Below are positions 35,560-43,613 of a DNA stretch of 64,000 bases, piece after piece. The translations under genes and the position numbers were made by a program. The notes beneath the pieces are model-generated. The model was not told where the DNA came from, did no database searches, and worked only from the letters and a program-made list of their open reading frames with translations. Where the stretch lies: the NCBI GenBank assembly GCA_041394265.1, contig JAWKIO010000005.1:1240001-1304000 (forward strand). The letters are read 5' to 3'. The stretch comes from Acidimicrobiales bacterium. GTDB lineage: Bacteria > Actinomycetota > Acidimicrobiia > Acidimicrobiales > SZUA-35. Each line of letters starts with the position of its first letter. The stretch's first letter is position 1.

Positions 35560-36117
35560 TCAGCCGGCGGGCGGCGTCCGCGTTTGTGCGCGCCAGAGAT
35601 CACGCAGCAGCGCCACCTCGGCACCGTGATGGATGAACTCATCGAGCATGTGGAGCACGTACGCCGCTCGGGTGTGCTCGACGAATCGCCCGCCGACCTC
35701 GCCGACCCGCTGGTCGAGGACCTCGTCGGTGGCCAACCGAAGATGTGCGTCCCAGCGATCGTGCGCCCGATCGAGCAGGGCCAGGGCCTCATCAGCCGAC
35801 GCCGGTGGCGCTCCGTTCGGGTCATCGAGCCCGATGGGATCTCCCTGCGGCGGGACCCCGAGCCATTGCGGCGCTCGGTCTTCGCCGTAGAGGTCGATCA
35901 GGTGCCAGAGGCGCCAGGCCATCGTCGTGAATGGCGCCGGTTCGAGACCGCCCTCGGTCTCGTCGGCGTGCCAGCTGCCGTCGTCGTGCTGACGAACACT
36001 CAGACAGCCGACAACCGGCTCCCAGAAATACTCCGGGTCGGTCAATCCTACGAGCCGAGCCCGCAGGCGCCGCCACGCTTCGTCGGACAGCTCGGCGAAT
36101 TCTCGCTGCAACAGCAC
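35560..36117 (-). CDS. DinB-fold protein
   Basis: A 185-aa four-helix-bundle protein of the DinB/YfiT-like superfamily. Recognisable are EAWRRLRARLVGLTDPEYFWEPV, MAWRLWHLIDLYGEDRAPQWLG (first His) and LHMLDEFIHHGAEVALLRDLW (His pair), where three histidines would bind the metal. The biochemical role is unknown for most members; some are thiol-dependent transferases. It lies 20 bp downstream of the modA-like gene on the same strand. Confidence 0.85.
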   Translation of the reverse strand: MLLQREFAELSDEAWRRLRARLVGLTDPEYFWEPVVGCLSVRQHDDGSWHADETEGGLEPAPFTTMAWRLWHLIDLYGEDRAPQWLGVPPQGDPIGLDDPNGAPPASADEALALLDRAHDRWDAHLRLATDEVLDQRVGEVGGRFVEHTRAAYVLHMLDEFIHHGAEVALLRDLWRAQTRTPPAG

Positions 36118-36137
36118 CGCTCCAGGCTACTTCGACG

Positions 36138-36932
36138 CTATGCGGTCGTGAAGCCGTAGGACGCCAGCAGCGACTGCCCCTCCGGGGAGAGCACGAAGGC
36201 AATGAAGGCAGCGGCGCCTTCAGGATTCGGTGCGCCGACCAGCGGCGCGATCGGATAGCCGGCGATGACATTGTGCTCCGCCGGAATGTCGACGCCCTCG
36301 ACCGCACCAGCCGAGGCAATCACATCGGTTCGATACACCACACCGGCATCGAGCTCACCGGCCTCGATCTTGGCGAGCAGGGCCCGCACATCGGGTTCAT
36401 AGGTGTCGACCGACGGTTCGAAGCCGGCGGACGCCAACGCCTCGAGGGCGAAGTCACCGCAAGGCACGCCCTCGGCACACAGGCCGAGCAGGAGCTCGGG
36501 GCGGGCGAAGTCGTCCAGGGAGCGCACACCGGCCGGGTTCCCCTCCGGCACCGCGATCTGCAACTCGTTGTGGGCGAAGACCTCCGGTCGTCCATCGACC
36601 TCGCCCGCGTCGACCACGGCCTGCATCGTGGACTCGTTGGCCGACGCAAAGACGTCGGCGGGAGCGCCACCGAGGATCTGCTCCCGCAGTGCAGAGCTAC
36701 CGGCAATACTGAGCCGCACGTCAACTCCCGGATGCGCCGACTCGAAGGTCGTCTCGATCTCGGCGAAGGCGTCGGTCAAGGATGCAGCAGCGAAGACGAG
36801 CACGGTGCCACCGGCATCGGTGCCATCTGGCTTCGATCCGGACGATCCCGTCGAGGACGGGCTCCCGCTGCACGCTGCCATTCCCGATGCTGCGGCCAGG
36901 GCGATCACGACGACGACCGCCCGCTTCCACAT
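36138..36932 (-). CDS. modA: Molybdate ABC transporter binding lipoprotein (orphan ModA)
   Basis: 264 aa from an ATG at 36932 preceded by AAAGGGG. A lipoprotein signal ends MAAC (Cys21); the mature protein starts VLVFAAASLTDAFAEIETTF and contains RLSIAGSSALREQILGGAPADVFASAN, the conserved oxyanion-binding segments, then AGVVYRTDV and AAAFIAFVLSPEGQSLLASYGF. It should bind molybdate or tungstate. No modB or modC lies near, and its neighbours (DinB, ParA) are unrelated, so the partner permease must be elsewhere or missing. Confidence 0.92.
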   Translation of the reverse strand: MWKRAVVVVIALAAASGMAACSGSPSSTGSSGSKPDGTDAGGTVLVFAAASLTDAFAEIETTFESAHPGVDVRLSIAGSSALREQILGGAPADVFASANESTMQAVVDAGEVDGRPEVFAHNELQIAVPEGNPAGVRSLDDFARPELLLGLCAEGVPCGDFALEALASAGFEPSVDTYEPDVRALLAKIEAGELDAGVVYRTDVIASAGAVEGVDIPAEHNVIAGYPIAPLVGAPNPEGAAAFIAFVLSPEGQSLLASYGFTTA

Positions 36933-36995
36933 GCTCGACCCCTTTCGCACGCCACTCGACCTGGACGGCCGAGCCTACGCATCGCGGTGCCGCAA

Positions 36996-37862
36996 TCAGC
37001 GGCTGCTCAAACGCCCCTTCGCCTGCAGCACGCCGATGACTTGGTGGGTCAAGGCTTCGTAGTCATCGGCCAGATTGCCGGCAGGTACCGAGCTGGCGTG
37101 ATCGGCGGCGTACTCATGGGCAAGGCGACCGGTGGCCCGCATCTCGAACGCAGCGCGCTCGGAGCGCCGGATCGCGGGAAGGATCCGCAGGTTCTCACCG
37201 CCAAAGCCGTGACGGATGGCCTGTGCGACCTCGGCGGCGAGTGCTGTGGCGCCACGAGAAACATCGAAGATGGTGACCCCGAGGAGCTCGAGTCCGGGAT
37301 TGGCCTGACGGACCTCGCGGAACTTGTCGCCGATCATCTCCAGGCCGTGCAGGGAGGCGTGGTCAGCCCGAATGGGAACGATGAGCTCATCGGCGGTGAG
37401 CAACGCTGCGTCGATCAGCGGGCCGAGCGACGGCGGGCAATCGAGCAGCACCACGTCGTACCGATCGGCAACCCGACCGAGCGCTGCCTCGAGCGGATTG
37501 GCCGTCTGCGGGATCAGGGCGCCGACGGATTGGGCCAGCCGTGGTCCGCCACACCACACGTCGAGGCCAGGGCGAACGTCGGTCAGGGTCATCGGGTCCG
37601 AGGTGCCGTGCAGCACACCGAGGAGGTGACGGCCACGATCGGTGCGGTCGAGATAGCCGAGATCGTGGGCCAGGTTGCCTTGAGGATCGAGGTCGATCGC
37701 CAGGACGCGGAGTCCCTCCACTGCGAGTCGACCGCAGACGTTGGCCACGATGCTGGTCTTGCCGACACCACCCTTCGCGTTCGCGACAGCAACCGTGATC
37801 GGGCGGATCACGGGGGCGTCAGATTGAGCGTCGAACTCATCAGCAGGGTGGGCGAATGACAT
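36996..37862 (-). CDS. ParA/Soj-family ATPase (no adjacent ParB)
   Basis: A 288-aa deviant-Walker ATPase. NAKGGVGKTSIVANV has the signature Lys of ParA/MinD; LAIDLDPQGNLAHDLGY is Walker A-prime and VLLDCPPSLGPLIDAAL is Walker B. C-terminal LHGLEMIGDKFREVRQANP and GGENLRILPAIRRSERAA also match ParA. No ParB, parS-like repeat or septum-site gene is near, so a cargo-positioning or orphan role is more likely than chromosome partition. The ATG at 37862 is chosen to begin just before the conserved domain. Confidence 0.9.
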   Translation of the reverse strand: MSFAHPADEFDAQSDAPVIRPITVAVANAKGGVGKTSIVANVCGRLAVEGLRVLAIDLDPQGNLAHDLGYLDRTDRGRHLLGVLHGTSDPMTLTDVRPGLDVWCGGPRLAQSVGALIPQTANPLEAALGRVADRYDVVLLDCPPSLGPLIDAALLTADELIVPIRADHASLHGLEMIGDKFREVRQANPGLELLGVTIFDVSRGATALAAEVAQAIRHGFGGENLRILPAIRRSERAAFEMRATGRLAHEYAADHASSVPAGNLADDYEALTHQVIGVLQAKGRLSSR

Positions 37863-37932
37863 CAGCAACCCTTGTCTATCGGCCCGAACTCCCTTCAATG
37901 AAGTAGATGGGACAGTTCACTCAATCGTTGCC

Positions 37933-38382
37933 TCACGTCGAAGGGGACACGACCTTCCGGAGCCACGGGACGGCGTTGGTCGACCACAGGGCAAGGGCGA
38001 CCAGTACGGGTTGAAAGAACAGCCGCAGGAACCGCTTTGTATCGGTATCCAGCCCGAACGCGTCGACGCCTTCGCGCCATTGTGCAATGTTGCCGGGGAA
38101 GATCCCGATGAAGAAGGCGGCAGCGGCGGCACCGACCACCGGCCGATACCGGCGAGGGGCTGCAACCAAGGCCGACCCGAGGGCGATCTCGAGCACACCC
38201 GAGGCGACGACCACCAGGTCCTCATCGACCGGGAACCAGGACGGAACCTGGGCCTGGAACTCGTCGCGGGCGAACGTGAGGTGACTGAGACCGGCCATGG
38301 CCAGTGCCCCGCCGAGTCCGAGCCGGCCGAGCGTGCGGGCCGGACCGGACTGGGTGAAGGGAAACGATGCCAAGGAAACCAT
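37933..38382 (-). CDS. DoxX-like membrane protein
   Basis: 149 aa with four predicted helices: LGLGGALAMAGLSHL, DLVVVASGVLEIALGSALV, VVGAAAAAFFIGIFPGNIAQW and LFFQPVLVALALWS. GLSHLTFARDEFQAQVPSWFP is typical of DoxX/DUF417-like proteins linked to redox or thiol stress. The ATG at 38382 precedes the first helix; upstream in-frame sequence to 38544 would overlap the divergent desaturase. The gene shares a 128-bp regulatory region with that desaturase. Confidence 0.83.
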   Translation of the reverse strand: MVSLASFPFTQSGPARTLGRLGLGGALAMAGLSHLTFARDEFQAQVPSWFPVDEDLVVVASGVLEIALGSALVAAPRRYRPVVGAAAAAFFIGIFPGNIAQWREGVDAFGLDTDTKRFLRLFFQPVLVALALWSTNAVPWLRKVVSPST

Positions 38383-38493
38383 GCACTGAGCCTTGCCGAG
38401 GTCGCGAGACGGTGACGGATCGGAGCGTGACCAGAAGCGCTGCTCACCCTTCCTCCTATCGAGTCCCCTCTCATCCCATGTCTTGCACAGCTG

Positions 38494-38506
38494 ACATCGT
38501 AGATGT
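38494..38506. promoter_or_regulatory. Palindrome directly upstream of the desaturase start
   Basis: ACATC-GTA-GATGT is a perfect 5-3-5 inverted repeat, 4 bp before the ATG at 38511, in the divergent promoter region shared with DoxX. TAGATG within it could serve as a -10 element for a leaderless desaturase message, so a regulator bound there would block transcription. Confidence 0.45.
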
Positions 38507-38510
38507 AACA

Positions 38511-39512
38511 ATGCGGGACGTGACCGACCTGCAGTCTGCGCCAACGCCCTCTCACGACGAGATCGTCGCCAAGATCACCGGCGGCATGGTGCCCCCCGTC
38601 GAGCCCTTCACCGGCAGCGAGCGGCTCCGTCCCGACGGGCGCCCCAAACCCGAGCTGCGCTCCGAGCTCCGCCAGATCGCCGATCTTCGCAACGCAGTCA
38701 GCATCATCGGCGCCTTCGGCGCACCGGTGGCGTTGGTGGCGCTGGTCGCCGCCATCGGTTCGTGGTGGGCGGTCGTGCCGGCCATCGTGGTCATGGCGTC
38801 GCTGCAGAACCGGATCGCCATCCTCCACCACGAAGGGGCACACCGCCTCCTGTTCTCGAACCGCCGCATCAACGACCTGATCGGGGTCAACCTCTGCGGG
38901 TGGGCCGTGTTCGGCAACGGGACGCATTCCTATCGTCGAGGCCACGGCAACCACCACCGAGACGAGTTCGGCCCGAAGGAACCCGACCTGGTGCTCTACG
39001 CCTTCTACCCGATCAGCCGGGAGTCGATGCTGCGGAAGCTGCGGCGGGACGCGACCGGTGTGTCGGCCTACCGTCGCCACCGGGGCGACATCACCGGCAT
39101 CTTCAAGCCGGGCCGTCGGGTCAAGTCCGCTCGTTTCCTCGCCGGCGTCGCCGTCATCTTCGCCGCCTTCGCCCTTGCGGGCGTCCCCTGGCTGTGGGTC
39201 TGGTTGTGGCTGGTGCCCTACGTGTTCGTGGTGCAGGTCCTCAACCGGTTGCGGTCGGTCGCCGAGCACGGCGGACTGACCCGTTCGGCCGACCGGCGAC
39301 TCACCACTCACCATGTCCGCCAGAGCCTGATCGCCCGCTTCATGTTCGTGCCGATCGGGGTGGGCTACCACCTCGCCCATCACGTCGATTCCGGCATCCC
39401 GTTCCGGAACCTGCCCCGGTTCCAGCGGATCCTCGAAGAGGACGGCTACATCACGTCCGACCTCACCTGGCCGACCTACCGAGCACTCTGGAAGGCTCAA
39501 GCGGCAGGTTGA
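38511..39512 (+). CDS. Fatty acid desaturase, membrane di-iron type
   Basis: 333 aa with two hydrophobic hairpins and the three histidine boxes: LHHEGAH, RRGHGNHHRDEFG and GYHLAHHVDSGIP. The eight or more box histidines needed to hold the di-iron centre are present, so it should introduce a double bond or hydroxyl into an acyl chain at the membrane. The start at 38511 is favoured because of the promoter-like palindrome before it; an ATG at 38478 is possible. Neither has a ribosome site. Confidence 0.88.
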   Translation: MRDVTDLQSAPTPSHDEIVAKITGGMVPPVEPFTGSERLRPDGRPKPELRSELRQIADLRNAVSIIGAFGAPVALVALVAAIGSWWAVVPAIVVMASLQNRIAILHHEGAHRLLFSNRRINDLIGVNLCGWAVFGNGTHSYRRGHGNHHRDEFGPKEPDLVLYAFYPISRESMLRKLRRDATGVSAYRRHRGDITGIFKPGRRVKSARFLAGVAVIFAAFALAGVPWLWVWLWLVPYVFVVQVLNRLRSVAEHGGLTRSADRRLTTHHVRQSLIARFMFVPIGVGYHLAHHVDSGIPFRNLPRFQRILEEDGYITSDLTWPTYRALWKAQAAG

Positions 39513-39577
39513 GCACGTTAGGGTGACGCCCTTGCCGAAGCATCGCCACGATCGGCGACGTCACCCCCGGAGGGCCA

Positions 39578-40777
39578 ATGAATCAGCGCTCGCTGGAGCC
39601 ACGCGACCAGCGGGCACTGCTCGCGACGGCAGGCCAGTTCTTCGTGAACGGGGCCATGACGGCGTCATTCTTGGCGCGAGCGCCGCAGATCCGCGATCGG
39701 ATCGACGTCACCGTCGCCGGCTTCGGACTGCTGCTGACGACCGTCGGTGTCCTGGGGCTCGTCGGTAGTCTCGTCGCCGGCCGGGTCATCGACCGAGCCT
39801 CGACCCGGCGTGTGCTCCAGGTCGGGGCTGTCGTCATGGTGCTCAGCCTCCCGGTGATCGGCGCAGCGCGGCACCCGGCAGTGTTCCTGGCCGGCATGTT
39901 CGCCTATGCCTTCATCGACGTGATGGTCGACATCTCGATGAACCTCCAGGGTTCGTGGATCAGCGCCCGCCGCCACACGCCCGTGATGAACCGGCTCCAT
40001 GGCCTGTGGAGTCTCGGCATGTTCGCCGGCGGACTCGGTGCCGTCGCTGCGAACGCCGCCGGCCTCGACCCCTTCGCCCACCTCCTCATCGTTGCCGTGG
40101 TCATGGCCGGTGTGCTGAGCGTCGTCACACAGAACCTGTTGCCCACCGACGAGGAAGGCCACGCCGACGCCGAACCGGCACCGGCGACACCGTCGACCAC
40201 ACCGCGGCGCGCTCCCGTCGTGCTGCTGGTGGTGGCCGGCATGTTTGCGGTCGTGGCCGAGGTCACCGGCGGCGACTGGGCAACGTTCCGGATGACCGAC
40301 GACTTCGGGGCGGCGGCCGCGGTTGGCAGCTTCGCTTTCGTGGCCTACACCGTCGGCATGACGCTCATGCGGTTCGTCGGCGACTGGCTTCAGCTCCGAC
40401 TCGGCCGGGAAGGCCTGCACCGGCTGAGCCTCACCCTCGCCACCGCCGGGTTCATCGTGGCGGCGCTCATCCCCCAGCGCGCCATTTCGATCATCGGTTT
40501 CGTGCTGGTCGGGGTCGGGGTGGCGACCTTCATGCCCAAGCTCTACGACGACGCCGCTCGCCTCCCCGGTCGGCGGGGAGCCGGGCTCGGTGCCATGACC
40601 GCCGGCATGCGACTCGCCTACCTTGCCGCGCCCGTCGCCGTGGGGTGGCTCGCAGGCACGAGCCGTCTGGGTGTCGGCGACGCCATCGCCATCGCCACCC
40701 TCCCGGCCATGGCCGCACTCGCCTTCGCCACCGAAGCCAACCGGCGCGTGTTGGGTGGCTACCCTCGGCGATCATGA
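39578..40777 (+). CDS. MFS transporter
   Basis: A 399-aa twelve-helix major facilitator protein. GLLLTTVGVLGLVGSLVAGRVIDRASTRRVL holds the loop 2-3 motif (G-x-x-x-D-R) and VGMTLMRFVGDWLQLRLGREGLHRLS the equivalent in the second half. MDQ-free N terminus and GGAGG-like ribosome site (GGAGGG) support the ATG at 39578. Related proteins of this size are drug or metabolite exporters. Its stop overlaps the following TetR start by 4 bp, so the regulator is co-produced with its likely target. Confidence 0.9.
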   Translation: MNQRSLEPRDQRALLATAGQFFVNGAMTASFLARAPQIRDRIDVTVAGFGLLLTTVGVLGLVGSLVAGRVIDRASTRRVLQVGAVVMVLSLPVIGAARHPAVFLAGMFAYAFIDVMVDISMNLQGSWISARRHTPVMNRLHGLWSLGMFAGGLGAVAANAAGLDPFAHLLIVAVVMAGVLSVVTQNLLPTDEEGHADAEPAPATPSTTPRRAPVVLLVVAGMFAVVAEVTGGDWATFRMTDDFGAAAAVGSFAFVAYTVGMTLMRFVGDWLQLRLGREGLHRLSLTLATAGFIVAALIPQRAISIIGFVLVGVGVATFMPKLYDDAARLPGRRGAGLGAMTAGMRLAYLAAPVAVGWLAGTSRLGVGDAIAIATLPAMAALAFATEANRRVLGGYPRRS

Positions 40778-41412
40778 CGGCACGCGACGGATCGGCAGCG
40801 AAGCCCACATCGCCTGCATCACCCAAACCGGCCCGCCGTACCGATCCCCGCATCGCGCAGACCCAGCGCCTGGTGAAGGACGCGACCCTCGATCTCATCG
40901 CCGAAGTGGGGTTCGAGGGCACCACCATCGAGCTGATCGCCGAGCGGAGCGGCGTGTCGCGCACGACCATCTACCGACATTGGCCCGATCCGTCCGTGCT
41001 GCTCCTCGACGCCTTCACGCCGACGGCCGAGCAGGAGCCACCGCCGCTGACGGGCGAGTTCGAAGTCGACCTCGACCACTACCTCGCCCACGTGTGCGAG
41101 CGGCTCAACGACGACCGGTTTGCGGCCGCGCTGGCGGCCCAGGTCGACAAGGCCCGCCGAGACCCCCAGTACCGCGCCGCCCACCTCGACTACTCGGTGA
41201 CCCGCAACGAGCGAGGGGTCAGCATCTTCCGGGCCGGAATCGCCAACGGAACGCTCCGACACGACCTCGACCCGGAACGAGAAACCGACCTGATCTTGGG
41301 CTACCTGGTCTTCCAGCGACTCATGAAGTACCGGCGACTCGATGCCGCCATCGTCGATGCGCTCCGTAACGACATCCTCGCCCGCTGTCGGCGACGCCCG
41401 GGCGACGGCTGA
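40774..41412 (+). CDS. TetR-family regulator
   Basis: 212 aa. A disordered basic N terminus (residues 1-28) precedes the TetR helix-turn-helix (RLVKDATLDLIAEVGFEGTTIELIAERSGVSRTTIYRHWPDPSVLL, residues about 32-78). The C-terminal ligand domain includes the TetR_C-like segment DRFAAALAAQVDKARRDPQYRA. Translational coupling to the MFS gene (ATGA overlap) argues that it represses that transporter's operon until its ligand binds. It is convergent with the MBL-fold gene at 41431. Confidence 0.92.
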   Translation: MTARDGSAAKPTSPASPKPARRTDPRIAQTQRLVKDATLDLIAEVGFEGTTIELIAERSGVSRTTIYRHWPDPSVLLLDAFTPTAEQEPPPLTGEFEVDLDHYLAHVCERLNDDRFAAALAAQVDKARRDPQYRAAHLDYSVTRNERGVSIFRAGIANGTLRHDLDPERETDLILGYLVFQRLMKYRRLDAAIVDALRNDILARCRRRPGDG

Positions 41413-41430
41413 GGTCGCCGGCGGCCGGGG

Positions 41431-42720
41431 TCAGACCCCCGACGCCGCTTCGAGAGCGTCCAATCCATCGGGGGCCTGGGACCATCGCACCTTGCCGGCT
41501 CGATAGAGCCGGGCGAAGCCGAAGTACAGGCTCCTCGAGACGAATGGCTCGGTCTGGCGGGCCAGTTCTGCGCACAGTTCGGCCTTCAATTCGCGTGCCT
41601 CGATCACCGAGGGCTCGCCGGAGGGGGCGAGGGCAACCAGATCGATGACGTGCATGGCCAGCTGGAGGTCACCGTTCGCCTGGTGGGTTCGAGCCGCGGC
41701 GATCACCGTCGCCGGATCGACGGCGGCGAGCACGGCGGCCGCAGCGTCGTCGGGGTGTGCCGGGTGGAGGTCGGTCGGATTGTCCCGGGACCACCAGCCC
41801 GAGTTCTCACGCACGATGTCTCGGACGACGTAGTCGGGCGAGCCGTAGCTCGGCACGAGATACGGGGCGTCGAACAGGTCGGACGGGTACTCGAGGTCGT
41901 GGAGGATCTCGACATCGGTCATCCCCCGGTTCAGCCGGGCGAGTGTCTCATCGAGCAGCCAGCGAAGCGCATCGATGTTGCGGGACAGTCGCTCGGCAAC
42001 GGCATCGACGCCGACGACCACGTCGCCGAACTCGGGGATCATCGTCTCGGCACCGAGCTCGCGCATTGCCTCCAGGGTGTCGATCCAACGTTGCGTCAGG
42101 CGCTGGATCCGTAGTGGGGTGCCGATGTTGGGGAAGCCGGGAATGACCGACGGGCCGGTGTAGAGCAGTTGCTGCTTCGGCAACCACAAGGCCACACAGT
42201 CATCGGTTTCCGATGGTGCCCAGAAGATCTCGATGGGACAGTCGGCATCGTCGAGCACGAGCCGATCGTCGAACGTGACCGACGGATGCTCGATCGCCAA
42301 GCCGCGCTCGAGCGACGCCCTCCTCGCTCGGGGGAACTGCCACTGGTTCAGCATGACCTGGTTGTCGAACATCGCGGTGTAGCGCATGAGGCGAGGGACG
42401 ACATTGGCGTGACCGATCCGCTCCGGTTCGGCCTCACCCCGCTCGGCGGCGTGGGCCCGCCATTGAGCGACGCCGGCGTTGTAGCCCACATGCCCGTGCG
42501 AGTACACGATCGCCTTCACTCGCCGGTCGCTGATCGACCGCACATCGGTGATCATCTGGTCGGTGGGCCCGCCACCGGGACCGGCATCGACGATCACCAG
42601 TCCGTCGGCCTGTTCGATCACGACCCCGTTGCCCTGGGTGGCGACGAGGTGCACACCGGTGGTCACCGTTGTCGGTTCGAACGCCGAGTTGAGGATCGAT
42701 TCGCGCTTCTTCTCTGACAT
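41431..42720 (-). CDS. MBL-fold, alkylsulfatase-like protein with degenerate metal site
   Basis: 429 aa. An N-terminal metallo-beta-lactamase fold is followed by an alkylsulfatase-type dimerisation/helical domain (SGWWSRDNPTDLHPAHPDDAAAAVL; HQANGDLQLAMHVIDL). The metal motif HxHxDH is replaced by HGHVGY (in IVYSHGHVGYNAG), the later His-containing loop reads IPEFGDVV where GHG is expected, and the GD strand reads LLYTGPSV. At least three usual zinc ligands are therefore missing, so it is probably not a standard metallo-hydrolase. The ATG at 42720 begins MSEKKRESI. It is divergent from the VOC gene. Confidence 0.82.
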   Translation of the reverse strand: MSEKKRESILNSAFEPTTVTTGVHLVATQGNGVVIEQADGLVIVDAGPGGGPTDQMITDVRSISDRRVKAIVYSHGHVGYNAGVAQWRAHAAERGEAEPERIGHANVVPRLMRYTAMFDNQVMLNQWQFPRARRASLERGLAIEHPSVTFDDRLVLDDADCPIEIFWAPSETDDCVALWLPKQQLLYTGPSVIPGFPNIGTPLRIQRLTQRWIDTLEAMRELGAETMIPEFGDVVVGVDAVAERLSRNIDALRWLLDETLARLNRGMTDVEILHDLEYPSDLFDAPYLVPSYGSPDYVVRDIVRENSGWWSRDNPTDLHPAHPDDAAAAVLAAVDPATVIAAARTHQANGDLQLAMHVIDLVALAPSGEPSVIEARELKAELCAELARQTEPFVSRSLYFGFARLYRAGKVRWSQAPDGLDALEAASGV

Positions 42721-42771
42721 TCGTTGACCTCCCGAGCGGCTGTGTTCGGCGGTCGCAGTTACGCTCGCCGC

Positions 42772-43161
42772 ATGACCTTGCGAGTCTCGCACACGACGTT
42801 CAACTGCATCGACGCGTTCGCGCTCTCGGAGTGGTGGAAGGCGTTCCTCGAGTACGAGGACCTGCCCGGTGACCCGAACCTGCCCGGACACGAGGAGTGC
42901 ATGATCGTCGACCCTCGCACCGGCCACCGGCTGCTGTTCATCGAAGTCGACGAGCTCCAACCCGCCGAGGGACGAGTCCACCTCGACCTGGCGCCGAACG
43001 ATCGGCGGCGCGACGAGGAGGTCGAGCGGGCACTTGCCATGGGTGCCACTCCGGTCTCCGATCGACGCTACGACGACGGCACCGGATGGATGGTGCTGGC
43101 CGATCCCGCCGGCAACACCTTCTGCATCGTTCGCAGCGATGCCGAGCGCGCCGGCGGTTGA
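42772..43161 (+). CDS. VOC/glyoxalase-like domain protein
   Basis: A 129-aa protein of the vicinal-oxygen-chelate superfamily: HTTFNCIDAFALSEWWKAFLEYE (first beta-alpha unit) and RVHLDLAPNDRRRDEEVERALAMGATPVSDRRY...WMVLADPAGNTFCIVRSDAE (second unit). Proteins with the LDL...D-E-V-E pattern are the glyoxalase_6-type group; many bind small ligands without a known reaction. It shares one base (TGATG) with the next gene's start and is thus coupled to the deazaflavin-type protein. Confidence 0.87.
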   Translation: MTLRVSHTTFNCIDAFALSEWWKAFLEYEDLPGDPNLPGHEECMIVDPRTGHRLLFIEVDELQPAEGRVHLDLAPNDRRRDEEVERALAMGATPVSDRRYDDGTGWMVLADPAGNTFCIVRSDAERAGG

Positions 43162-43595
43162 TGGGGCAGGCTGTCGCCATGGATCGCCCATCACCTTTCG
43201 CTCATCTTCCCGCCCCGATCCAAGAGGCGCTCCAGCACGACCTGACGATCGACATCACCACGACCGGCCGCCAGTCGGGCGAGCCCCGTCGGATCGAGAT
43301 CTGGTTCCTCGCCGTCGATGGTCAGGTGTACATCACCGGCACGCCGGGCCCTCGTCACTGGCTGGCCAACCTGCGAGCCAACCCTCGGTTCACGTTCCAC
43401 CTCAAGGAATCGGCCGAGGCCGACCTCCCGGCGATTGCGACCGAGGTCGACGACCCCGCCGAGCGTCGCATGGTGATCGCGTCGATGGCGGCGGAGTGGT
43501 ACCGAGGTCAGGCACCGATCGAACAGCTCGTCGCCGAGGCGCCGATGGTGCGGATCACCTTCGAGCAACCTCCATCCCCGGACAGAAGGGCCTAG
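43161..43595 (+). CDS. Deazaflavin-dependent nitroreductase-family (Ddn/DUF385-like) protein
   Basis: A 144-aa split-barrel protein. DLTIDITTTGRQSGEPRRIEIWFLAVDGQVYITGTPGPRHWLANLRANP is the F420-binding core of the Ddn/FDR family (G-R-x-S-G-x-x-R, then R-x-W-x-x-N-L). It should bind F420 and reduce an unknown substrate or act as a cofactor-dependent oxidoreductase. The ATG at 43161 overlaps the VOC stop; a second ATG at 43179 is possible. The VOC/Ddn pair looks like a two-gene operon. Confidence 0.87.
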   Translation: MGQAVAMDRPSPFAHLPAPIQEALQHDLTIDITTTGRQSGEPRRIEIWFLAVDGQVYITGTPGPRHWLANLRANPRFTFHLKESAEADLPAIATEVDDPAERRMVIASMAAEWYRGQAPIEQLVAEAPMVRITFEQPPSPDRRA

Positions 43596-43613
43596 ACCGA
43601 CGGTCGACTGTGA

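Noticed and set aside
35931..37859. 642-codon open frame on the plus strand opposite modA and parA
   Set aside because: It spans two well-supported minus-strand genes and has antisense-type composition.
36996..37862. Chromosome or plasmid partition locus
   Set aside because: ParA-like ATPase only; no ParB gene or parS-type inverted repeats adjacent.
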